Assembly (NCBI GenBank): GCA_964449305.1
Contig: CAYUYM010000081.1
Location: 1-14,310 of the forward strand
DNA: 14,310 nt
Direction: 5' to 3'
Origin: CAYUYM01 sp964449305
Lineage (GTDB): Bacteria > Bacteroidota > Ignavibacteria > SZUA-365 > CAYQST01
Part shown: positions 1 to 5,736 of the stretch, piece after piece
How positions within the stretch are numbered: the stretch's first letter is position 1
How the letters are laid out: every line of letters begins with the position of its first letter
The notes under the pieces: generated by a model
Seen by the model: only the letters and a program-made list of their open reading frames with translations
The model's database searches: none
Told to the model about the DNA's origin: nothing
Program-made: the position numbers and the translations under genes

Positions 1-1170
1 GGAACACAGTGCTTTCACATTCGCCATCACCATCACCTGATCCTCCGGATGGACGAATTCCATCATTGATCGTCCGACAAGAGAGGTGCAGTCCGGCAGC
101 TCCAGAAACGTCAGGCCTGCAAGGGACAGGAAGCGGATTGCACCTTCGGCATCGGTGATGAGGATGGGATCGGGAGCGGTGGCGAGAAGCGTGCGGTGCA
201 ATTGTTCGGACGCATCAAGCGCAGCCTCTGCGATGCGGCGCTCCATCTCGCCCGCTGTGCGTATGCTCGCGATGCCGAGGATGCGTTCGGCGAACCAGGG
301 ATTGGTCAACTCCCGTCGGCCCATCACCGCAATGAGGCCGATGGGGATCCCGCGCGCGTTGAACAGGGTGACGCCGATGTAGGACTCGGCCTGGATGTCC
401 TCAAGCACCGCATTTCCGGGAAAGCGTGCACGCAGCCCCTTCGTCTGGCACCATTGCGCCCTGCCCGCCACCTCGCCACAGGGCGTTCCCTTCAAGTCGT
501 AGGGTTGCGGATCTGCGACGGGCCCGTCGAGCCACATGGCGAGCGGCCTCGCACTGCATCTGTCCCCCTCGAGCACATCGATGCACACGTAGTCCATTCC
601 GAGCGCTCGCGCCAGATAGGCGGCGGCCTCCTCGAAGAAATCCCTCCCATCCGGGGAGTAGCCGCAGCGCATCAGGAAATGCCGTGCGTCATCAAGCTTC
701 CGCCTGTCGTCGATGTTCCGCGTCACACCAAACACAAGGAGTGATCCCGTGGACTCATCCACCACAAAACGGCTGGAGATCTCCCCCCAGACGATGTGGC
801 CGTCACGATGACGCAACCCCACTTCATCGATGGAGGTCTCCACCCCATGTCTTGTGAAGCGCTCAATGCGATCCGGCATCTCCTCAAGAAAGCGCCTCAC
901 GCCATCCTCATCGAGCACCTCAGCCACGCTCAATCGGAGGTACTCCTCCTGCGTGAACCCGAGCATCGTCTCCACCGACGGACTGACATGCGTGAATGTA
1001 TGCGTGGTCAGATCAAGCGCCCAGACCACATCGGTCACATGCCCGGCCAGAAGCTGGAAGTGAGACTCCGACATGGCATGCCGGCGAGCGGAGTCGGGTG
1101 TGCCTCCCTTCAGCTCCGTGCCGGTTTCATGCGTCATCTGCTCTTCCTGCGCCGATGCATCACGTTTCAC
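1..1170 (-). CDS. PAS-GAF-PAS signalling protein, N-terminal part (cut by left edge)
   Basis: The reading frame is open for 390 codons from a GTG at 1170 to the window edge, so the C-terminus is missing. A first PAS domain spans about residues 38-155, with the typical stretch FQLLAGHVTDVVWALD and S-box-like ending FGVTRNIDDR. A GAF domain follows at about 165-312, with YDLKGTPCGEV and SYIGVTLFNARGIPIGLIAVM. A second PAS domain starts near 323 (TLLATAPDPILITDAEG) and runs off the edge. No signal peptide or membrane segment is visible, so the sensing part looks cytoplasmic. Proteins with this layout usually continue into a histidine kinase, sometimes a GGDEF or other output domain; which one cannot be seen. 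The GTG start is preferred because AAGGAG lies five bases upstream; an in-frame TGA lies further upstream, and ATG at codon 12 is the alternative. A gap of 232 bases separates it from the DUF4287 gene. Confidence 0.85.
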   Translation of the reverse strand, partial: MKRDASAQEEQMTHETGTELKGGTPDSARRHAMSESHFQLLAGHVTDVVWALDLTTHTFTHVSPSVETMLGFTQEEYLRLSVAEVLDEDGVRRFLEEMPDRIERFTRHGVETSIDEVGLRHRDGHIVWGEISSRFVVDESTGSLLVFGVTRNIDDRRKLDDARHFLMRCGYSPDGRDFFEEAAAYLARALGMDYVCIDVLEGDRCSARPLAMWLDGPVADPQPYDLKGTPCGEVAGRAQWCQTKGLRARFPGNAVLEDIQAESYIGVTLFNARGIPIGLIAVMGRRELTNPWFAERILGIASIRTAGEMERRIAEAALDASEQLHRTLLATAPDPILITDAEGAIRFLSLAGLTFLELPDCTSLVGRSMMEFVHPEDQVMVMANVKALCS

Positions 1171-1175
1171 GACTG

Positions 1176-1181
1176 CTCCTT
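1176..1181 (-). promoter_or_regulatory. Ribosome binding site fixing the GTG start of the PAS-GAF gene
   Basis: The minus strand reads AAGGAG, five bases before GTG at 1170. This full match to the anti-Shine-Dalgarno core is the reason for choosing a GTG rather than the ATG eleven codons later. Confidence 0.7.
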
Positions 1182-1286
1182 GCGGGGTGAATGTGTCGAA
1201 GAATTCCGCATCCTGTCAAGGCAACTCATGCAGGCAGGTCAAACCCCTGGGAAGGGTCGCCGGGCATGTCACATCAGGGGTTCACG

Positions 1287-1294
1287 CAAATGTA
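1287..1294 (-). promoter_or_regulatory. Possible Bacteroidota-type -7 promoter element for the PAS-GAF gene
   Basis: The minus strand reads TACATTTG, an exact match to TAnnTTTG, the -7 consensus known for Bacteroidota primary sigma factors. It lies about 116 bases upstream of the GTG start, in the right orientation and between genes. No convincing TTTG -33 element stands in front of it; a TTTC-like stretch is the nearest. A second candidate is TTGACA at 1214-1219 on the minus strand, but no good -10 box follows it. The remainder of 1171-1402 shows only weak, imperfect inverted repeats. Confidence 0.35.
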
Positions 1295-1402
1295 CGGGAA
1301 AGGTCGGAAAGAAGCACCTGCCACGCCGTGCGGCAACGGAGCCACTTGTGCTCGCGCCCCGATCGGCGTCGCGGCAGCCCCCTGTTCGTCGGCCCACGTC
1401 CT

Positions 1403-1975
1403 TCACCCCGCTGCGTCGAAGGCCGCGCGGATCCACCCGAGAAGCTGACCATCGACCTCCGCGGTGCCGGTCACGTGCACCTTGTACTGGCACATGCCCG
1501 CCGGAGGCTGCTCCCGCAGGCGCGGATGCGGTTCGAGACCCCTGATGTTGAGCCCCACCTCCACGCGCGTGTTTGTCGCCGGTCCCACCATCGCGAACTG
1601 CCGCTTCCTGCGGAGGCTGATGTACGTCTTCTTTGGTGACATCTCAAACGCACCGAACGTGATGATCCCTCCCATGATCGCATCATGAATGGGACGAAGT
1701 GCGGCCTTCGGACCGGAGTACAGCCCATCGAGCACCTGATCGATGCCAGCGACACCGGCTGCCGGTGCCTCTTCGAGGGACCGGAGCCAGAAGTGCGTGA
1801 GGGTGTTCGCATCACCGTGGCCCAGGGCCAGATCGCGCTTCAGCATGTCCCGGATATCACCATGACGGGTGAGGCCGCTTGCACGGATGATGGCGTGGAG
1901 CTCGTCGAGTGTCCGGCCACTCCTGGTCTGGATGTTCGCGAGCTGTGTCTGAAGGGCTGTATCGACAATGGACAT
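1403..1975 (-). CDS. DUF4287/DUF5655 domain protein
   Basis: A 190-residue cytoplasmic protein of unknown function. Residues 1-65 match the DUF4287 pattern: a Gly-rich helical segment with SGLTRHGDIRDMLKRD and LGHGDANTLTHFWL. Residues 85-188 match DUF5655: MSPKKTYISLRRKRQFAMVGPATNTRVEVGLNIRG, then a PAGMC segment and an AEVDGQLLGWIRAAF ending. This two-domain layout is a known, widespread conserved hypothetical family, and the length is normal for it. The frame is open upstream to 2104, but ATG at 1975 is chosen because AGGAG lies five bases before it and because the DUF4287 homology begins there. It lies 121 bases downstream of the isoprenoid-fold gene, beyond a hairpin, so it may have its own promoter. 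Family assignment is confident; the function is unknown. Confidence 0.9.
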   Translation of the reverse strand: MSIVDTALQTQLANIQTRSGRTLDELHAIIRASGLTRHGDIRDMLKRDLALGHGDANTLTHFWLRSLEEAPAAGVAGIDQVLDGLYSGPKAALRPIHDAIMGGIITFGAFEMSPKKTYISLRRKRQFAMVGPATNTRVEVGLNIRGLEPHPRLREQPPAGMCQYKVHVTGTAEVDGQLLGWIRAAFDAAG

Positions 1976-1979
1976 TGTC
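1964..1979 (-). promoter_or_regulatory. Inverted repeat across the DUF4287 start codon
   Basis: On the minus strand, GACAAT and ATTGTC flank a four-base loop, and the ATG at 1975 lies across the upstream arm and the loop. A transcript could fold into a six-base-pair hairpin that hides the start codon and abuts the AGGAG ribosome binding site at 1981-1985. The stem is short and AT-rich, so it may be chance. Confidence 0.3.
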
Positions 1980-1980
1980 A

Positions 1981-1985
1981 CTCCT
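1981..1985 (-). promoter_or_regulatory. Ribosome binding site fixing the DUF4287 start
   Basis: The minus strand reads AGGAG, five bases upstream of ATG at 1975. It rules out the longer frame that opens at 2104, which would add 43 residues with no resemblance to the family. Confidence 0.7.
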
Positions 1986-2063
1986 GTGAAATGGTGGTGA
2001 TGGCTGCACGGGACCCGACGTGGCTGCCCGCCCTTCGTACAACCCCGATGCGTCATGAATGGT

Positions 2064-2090
2064 GCCTGCGATACGCGTGCATCCGCAGGC
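2064..2090 (-). terminator. Hairpin just after the isoprenoid-fold gene, possible terminator
   Basis: The arms are GCCTGCGAT (2064-2072) and ATCCGCAGGC (2081-2090). They pair over nine base pairs with one bulged base and an eight-base loop. The structure begins seven bases after the TGA at 2097-2099. There is no clear U-tract, so termination efficiency is uncertain, but the position suits the end of the cyclase/small-protein/isoprenoid-fold transcript. Confidence 0.45.
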
Positions 2091-2096
2091 CCGGCG

Positions 2097-2993
2097 TCAG
2101 CCACCCCGGATGGCGCGGGCGGAGATCAACAGGCGCAGGATGCCGGCCGTCTGCCGCCGGATCATGGCGCGCGCAGGCTCCGACGGGATCGCATCGAGGG
2201 CGACGGCAGCCAGGTGCAGATGTGCCGCCGCCGTCTGCAGGGGACGGCGAAGCGCTTCACCAGCGTGTGGCGATGCCACCAGAACCGCGTCGTCAGGTCG
2301 TCGGCCGCTGGGCAGGAGCAGACGCGCCGCCACGGTGATGCGCCCCAGCGCGGCATCCTCCTCCACGTCCTCCAGGTCGTCCATGATCTGCCCGGCAATG
2401 GTCATCGCCCCGATGAACCGCTCACACGCATCATCAAGCTCTGTGCGGGCATGCAGCCTGCACACCGCCCAGGGCGCAACAGTGAAGATGGATGCTGTCT
2501 GCGCATGGCCTTCGAGCAGGTCGTCCGTGTCTGAGGCTGGATCGACCTGGAGGGCGGTGGTGGTGACGATGGCGGTGGTGGTGGTGCGAAGCGCTTCGAT
2601 GGCATGGACAAGGACACCTGGAATGCCCTCCTCCAGACGGGCGAGGCAGAGCAGCGCCTCATCACGAAACAGATCGGCCACGTGGACAAGTGCGCGGTGC
2701 CCGGCCTGCATGTCGAAGATGTCGTCCTGCATGCGCACGGCGAAGAACAGGCAGTACTGTGCCCAGAGGAGATCCCCGAGTGCGGCGGCGCACGGCGCCC
2801 CTGGCTGACGGAGGGCGTCGTCGAGCCACCGGGGGAACAGCTCCCAGTAGAGCAGCCGGGGATCGTCATCTCCGCCGGCATCGTCGCGCATGGCCGGAAA
2901 GGTGGCGGCGAAGTACGTGTCGCACACCTCCTGCACAGGCGGCGGCAGTGAGGCGCGGAAGTGAAGGAGACGGGGTTTCAGTTGCGCGAGCAT
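2097..2993 (-). CDS. Class I isoprenoid-synthase-fold protein, divergent
   Basis: A 298-residue, mostly helical, soluble protein. It carries both Asp-rich signatures of class I isoprenoid synthases: DDIFD at residues 90-94 and QIMDDLEDVEED at 202-213. In this fold these bind Mg2+ and the diphosphate of an allylic substrate. Other marks of true polyprenyl synthases are absent: there is no N-terminal GGKR motif and no Arg pair after the first DDxxD (DDIFDMQAGHR instead). Where prenyltransferases have a conserved Lys-Thr, this protein appears to read Gln-Thr (HAQTASIF, 163-170). It may therefore be a terpene-synthase-like or prenyltransferase-like enzyme with unusual substrates, or a degenerate one. 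An odd Thr-rich run (RTTTTAIVTTTALQV, 136-150) comes from ACC repeats. ATG at 2993 is the only good start after the in-frame TGA at 3078-3080; only a weak GGGGAT stands nine bases before it. It follows the small leader-like gene by 84 bases. Confidence 0.75.
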   Translation of the reverse strand: MLAQLKPRLLHFRASLPPPVQEVCDTYFAATFPAMRDDAGGDDDPRLLYWELFPRWLDDALRQPGAPCAAALGDLLWAQYCLFFAVRMQDDIFDMQAGHRALVHVADLFRDEALLCLARLEEGIPGVLVHAIEALRTTTTAIVTTTALQVDPASDTDDLLEGHAQTASIFTVAPWAVCRLHARTELDDACERFIGAMTIAGQIMDDLEDVEEDAALGRITVAARLLLPSGRRPDDAVLVASPHAGEALRRPLQTAAAHLHLAAVALDAIPSEPARAMIRRQTAGILRLLISARAIRGG

Positions 2994-3035
2994 GGGTGCA
3001 TGATCCCCGCGGGGTTCGCCCTCCTCCGCCAGCGT

Positions 3036-3051
3036 GCATCGCCGGCGATGC
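3036..3051. promoter_or_regulatory. Perfect 16-bp palindrome between the small leader-like gene and the isoprenoid-fold gene
   Basis: GCATCGCCGGCGATGC reads the same on both strands. It sits in the 84-base gap, 26 bases after the small gene's TGA. A second palindrome, CCCCGCGGGG, lies at 3005-3014, just before the next start. Either could fold in the transcript (six base pairs around a CCGG loop for the first) and weaken read-through or translation, or could bind a dimeric protein. The lengths are notable even for GC-rich DNA, but function is inference. Confidence 0.4.
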
Positions 3052-3077
3052 CGTGCAGCGGGAGTGCCGGAGCGGTG

Positions 3078-3383
3078 TCACACATCCGTGCGCCAGGGTG
3101 GAGGTGGCGGCCACTTGGGGGGATCGGGCTTGCCACCGGTGGCATAGGCGACCATGTCGCTGACGAAGCGCAGGCCGGTCTGTCCATTGTCCTTGAAGAC
3201 GGTCGGTGAGTAGAGGATGTCCATCAGGCTTCTCATGTCGTCATCGCAGAGGTTGAATCCCTGGTCGATGCACGCCTGTTTGGGATCGGTCACAAGCCGG
3301 TCCAGAAAGGCGGGATCGAAGATGGCAAGCATGAAGACGTCCGAGATGGCGACATCGCCGGTGGGGAAATCGGGATCCGGCAT
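3078..3383 (-). CDS. Small NHLP/Os1348-like leader protein with Gly-Gly and Pro/Trp-rich tail
   Basis: A 101-residue protein of unknown function. Residues 18-57 contain FDPAFLDRLVTDPKQACIDQG followed by an acidic helix (DDDMRSLMDIL). The pattern DPxFxxRLxxDPxxAxxxxG resembles the NHLP/Os1348/Franean clan of nitrile-hydratase-like leader domains, some of which are RiPP precursor leaders. The C-terminus differs: after ATGG (81-84) comes a 17-residue tail, KPDPPKWPPPPPWRTDV, rich in Pro with two Trp. A Gly-Gly followed by a short distinctive tail is how leader and core are often arranged, but Gly-Gly is short and common. There is no signal peptide. ATG at 3383 is chosen because AAGGAG lies five bases upstream. 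An alternative ATG at 3446 overlaps the cyclase stop as ATGA and would add 21 residues. The gene lies 59 bases after the cyclase. That it is a gene is likely; that it is a RiPP precursor is a guess. It might instead be a small regulatory protein. Confidence 0.65.
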   Translation of the reverse strand: MPDPDFPTGDVAISDVFMLAIFDPAFLDRLVTDPKQACIDQGFNLCDDDMRSLMDILYSPTVFKDNGQTGLRFVSDMVAYATGGKPDPPKWPPPPPWRTDV

Positions 3384-3388
3384 GAGGG

Positions 3389-3394
3389 CTCCTT
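3389..3394 (-). promoter_or_regulatory. Ribosome binding site fixing the small protein's start
   Basis: The minus strand reads AAGGAG, five bases before ATG at 3383. It is among the best ribosome binding sites in the window and favours the 101-residue form over the longer form starting at 3446. It suggests efficient translation independent of the upstream cyclase. Confidence 0.7.
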
Positions 3395-3442
3395 GGATGG
3401 TGATGGAAGAATCGGCGATGAGGGGGATCATCGCCCCGGGGA

Positions 3443-5638
3443 TCATCGGTCCGTCAGGCGACGGCGGAGGTCGAGGGCCTCCACGCTTGTCGAATCCAGT
3501 CGGAGAAAGGAACGATAGTGACGCCTGGCGGCCTGCTGCGCCCCGCGCCATTCCTCGATGCGGCCGAGGGCGAGGTGGGACGCTGCGTCGCGTGCATCGA
3601 GCTGCACCGCGGTCTGGTATTCGCTGCGGGCGGCTGACGTGTCACGCATGGCGATGAGCGCATCGGCGAGACGCCGATGAACGCCGGCCGCGCGCGTGTC
3701 GCAGTCCAGCGCCTGTCGGTAGGCCGATGCAGCCTCGCCCCACACCTGCTCCACAGCGCGGGCGTCACCGAGTTCCACCCACGTGGTGAAGGGCGACAGA
3801 CCGTTCTCGGAGGCGATGCGCAGGTAGAGCTGCTCGTATCGCTCCGCCGCCGCGAGGTCGCCGGTGCGCATGCAGAGGGTGGACAGCAGCAGAGGGATGC
3901 CCTGATACGCGGGCTGGATGGAGAGCGATTCCTCAAGGATGCGCCGCGCCGTGGCGTCGTCGCCCAGTTCATGATGACACACGGCCAGCAGATACCATGC
4001 GGGCGAGTAGGGCCACTTCATCGCGATGGCCGGAGTCAGCGCATCGATGCACTCCCGGTAGGCGGCGGACATGTAGTGGAGGCGTGCGAGGAGGAAGAGG
4101 AGGATGTTGTTGTTCGGCGAGTACTCGAGTGCCATCCGCAGGGACCGGATCTGCCCGGCGGCATCACCGCGCAGGAAGGCGTCGACCCAGGCGATCATGA
4201 CCTGCTCAAAGGGGTTCGCGGTCGGCTCGTAGCGGTGCAGGAAGGCGAGATGACCTTCGGCCTCCACACTGTCTCCGCGCTTCATGAGCAGGGAGATGAG
4301 CCAGACGCGGGCGGAGAGGAACAGGGAGTCGAGCTCGATGGCCCGGCGGAGATGCTTCTCCGCGGCGGGATCGAAATGATACATGAACGATGAGGCCTGG
4401 ATGAAGGATGTCAGCGCCGTCATGTTCTTCGTGGTGATCCACGGTGTGAGCGTCACATCCTGGTGGGTGCGGAACACCTTGAGCTCAAGGTAATCCACCA
4501 CCTCCTTCGCAAGGATGCGGACTGCGTCGGCGAGATCGTCGAGCGAGGAGCACGGGGCCGTTGCCGTGTGCAGGATCTCCCTGGTTCCCGGATCGACGAG
4601 CTTCATCTGGAGTGTGATGCCCGTTCCCGACCGCACGATGGCGCCATCGACGATGAGATCGGGATGGGCCGTGTCAAGCGCCCCGTAGAAACGTTCGCTG
4701 CGCTCCGAGGAGGCCCCACCCACCGAGCTTTCGAGAAGTCCGTTCACGGAGAGATCATGGATGACGGCGATGCGGTCCATGCCGGTGATCTCTCCCACAA
4801 CGAGTGTCTGGATGAGGATGGGCCAGTCGCGCGTCAGTGAATCCGGGGCGGCCAATTCAAAGGGCACGATGCCAAGGCGGAACCTGCCTGCCTCTGATGC
4901 CCCGCTGAATCGACTGGTGAGGAACCAGACGGCGAGGCCGGTGAGGAGTGCCCCTGCAGCCACACTCCACCAGAGGAGACGACGCGATCCTCCCGTCGGT
5001 CGCGGAGCGGTGCGTGGATGTGCCCCGCGGAGCCACGGGAGCTCGATGGCGTAGAGATCCACCGCCAGATCGATGTTCTTGAGACTGCGACGCGGAAGCC
5101 GCTTCAGCGGGAATTCGATGGTGTTCCTGATCTGCCGCGCTACATCCTCGGAGATGCAGATTCCCTGCGGTTCAGCACAGGGATGAATCCGCGCGGCGAT
5201 GTTCACCCCGTCACCGAGGACATCGTCTGCCGTGTGGACGATGTCCCCCAGGTGGATGCCGATGCGCAACATGATGGGATCGCGGTCCGGATGGCGGGCG
5301 TTGCGCTCCACCAAGGCCTGCTGTATGGCGACAGCACAATGAACGGCATCCAGCGCCGAATCGAATTCCACGAGGAATGCGTCCCCGATGGTGCTTATCT
5401 CTCGGCCTGCGTGCACCGGAAAGATGCCGCGAAGGAGGCCCTCGTGCTCGGCGAGCATGGCGAGGGCGTTCGCTTCACTCCTCTGCGTCAGCGCACTGTA
5501 GCCCACCATGTCGGTGAACATGATGGCCGCCAGTCTCCGATGATGTGCTCGATCGTGGTGCAAGGAGGTCCGGTTCAGGGTGATGTGCGAGTATACGGAT
5601 TTCCCATGCCATATGGCAATGTCCGTTCTCAGCCTCAT
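3443..5638 (-). CDS. Class III adenylate/guanylate cyclase with TolB-like and TPR domains
   Basis: A membrane-anchored nucleotide cyclase of about 731 residues; it makes a cyclic nucleotide from ATP or GTP in the cytoplasm. Numbered from ATG at 5638, the cyclase domain spans about 35-198. It has the first metal Asp in MFTDMVGYS (D43), the second in STIGDAFLVEF (D86), Asp at the second base-specifying position in DVLGDGVN, and the transition-state Asn and Arg in VNIAARI (N146, R150). The usual substrate-selecting Lys before TIGD is Ser (S82). A membrane helix follows (about 220-242, LLWWSVAAGALLTGLAVW). Next comes a TolB-N-like domain (about 253-380: FRLGIVPFE, PDLIVDGAIVRSG, MKLVDPGTREILHTATAP), then TPR-like helical repeats to the C-terminus, presumably outside the membrane. 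The start is uncertain: the frame opens with GTG at 5674; ATG at 5638 has GAGG nine bases upstream; TTG at 5563 would give the short N-terminus common in this family and lies downstream of a promoter-like sequence. It is the first gene of a likely operon. Confidence 0.93.
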   Translation of the reverse strand: MRLRTDIAIWHGKSVYSHITLNRTSLHHDRAHHRRLAAIMFTDMVGYSALTQRSEANALAMLAEHEGLLRGIFPVHAGREISTIGDAFLVEFDSALDAVHCAVAIQQALVERNARHPDRDPIMLRIGIHLGDIVHTADDVLGDGVNIAARIHPCAEPQGICISEDVARQIRNTIEFPLKRLPRRSLKNIDLAVDLYAIELPWLRGAHPRTAPRPTGGSRRLLWWSVAAGALLTGLAVWFLTSRFSGASEAGRFRLGIVPFELAAPDSLTRDWPILIQTLVVGEITGMDRIAVIHDLSVNGLLESSVGGASSERSERFYGALDTAHPDLIVDGAIVRSGTGITLQMKLVDPGTREILHTATAPCSSLDDLADAVRILAKEVVDYLELKVFRTHQDVTLTPWITTKNMTALTSFIQASSFMYHFDPAAEKHLRRAIELDSLFLSARVWLISLLMKRGDSVEAEGHLAFLHRYEPTANPFEQVMIAWVDAFLRGDAAGQIRSLRMALEYSPNNNILLFLLARLHYMSAAYRECIDALTPAIAMKWPYSPAWYLLAVCHHELGDDATARRILEESLSIQPAYQGIPLLLSTLCMRTGDLAAAERYEQLYLRIASENGLSPFTTWVELGDARAVEQVWGEAASAYRQALDCDTRAAGVHRRLADALIAMRDTSAARSEYQTAVQLDARDAASHLALGRIEEWRGAQQAARRHYRSFLRLDSTSVEALDLRRRLTDR
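5590..5619 (-). promoter_or_regulatory. Sigma70-like promoter and overlapping 12-bp palindrome before the cyclase
   Basis: The minus strand reads TTGCCA (5614-5619), an 18-base spacer, then TATACT (5590-5595), a good -35/-10 pair. The perfect palindrome TGCCATATGGCA (5607-5618) covers most of the -35 box, where a dimeric repressor would act. If this promoter is used, transcription begins near 5583 and the ATG at 5638 cannot be the start, favouring TTG at 5563. Bacteroidota primary promoters usually look different, which lowers confidence. Confidence 0.4.
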
Positions 5639-5679
5639 CACCGTGTGCCTCAGCCAGCGGCACAGCACGACCACCGCCG

Positions 5680-5687
5680 TATATTTG
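5680..5687 (+). promoter_or_regulatory. Possible Bacteroidota-type -7 promoter element for the DUF481 gene
   Basis: The plus strand reads TATATTTG, an exact TAnnTTTG match, 49 bases upstream of the ATG at 5737. Transcription would begin near 5694 and leave a leader of about 40 bases. No clear TTTG -33 element is present. The rest of the leader is C-rich, with no Shine-Dalgarno sequence before the ATG. Confidence 0.45.
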
Positions 5688-5736
5688 TGGAGACGGGCCC
5701 ACCATTGCCTTCCCCCATCCCCATCCCGGCCACACC

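Noticed and set aside
1214..1219. TTGACA on the minus strand upstream of the PAS-GAF gene
   Set aside because: A perfect -35 word, but at 17 bases spacing only ACACAT follows, a poor -10 box. It is mentioned as an alternative only.
796..1545. Plus-strand open frame of 249 codons
   Set aside because: It runs antisense to the PAS-GAF gene and into the DUF4287 gene. The composition is low-quality and both minus-strand genes are clearly supported.
2554..2588. ACC/GGT triplet run as a simple repeat locus
   Set aside because: It is short and imperfect, and is explained by the Thr-rich segment of the isoprenoid-fold protein.
2059..2808. Plus-strand Ser/Arg-rich open frame of 249 codons
   Set aside because: It is antisense to the isoprenoid-fold gene, whose two DDxxD motifs establish the coding frame.
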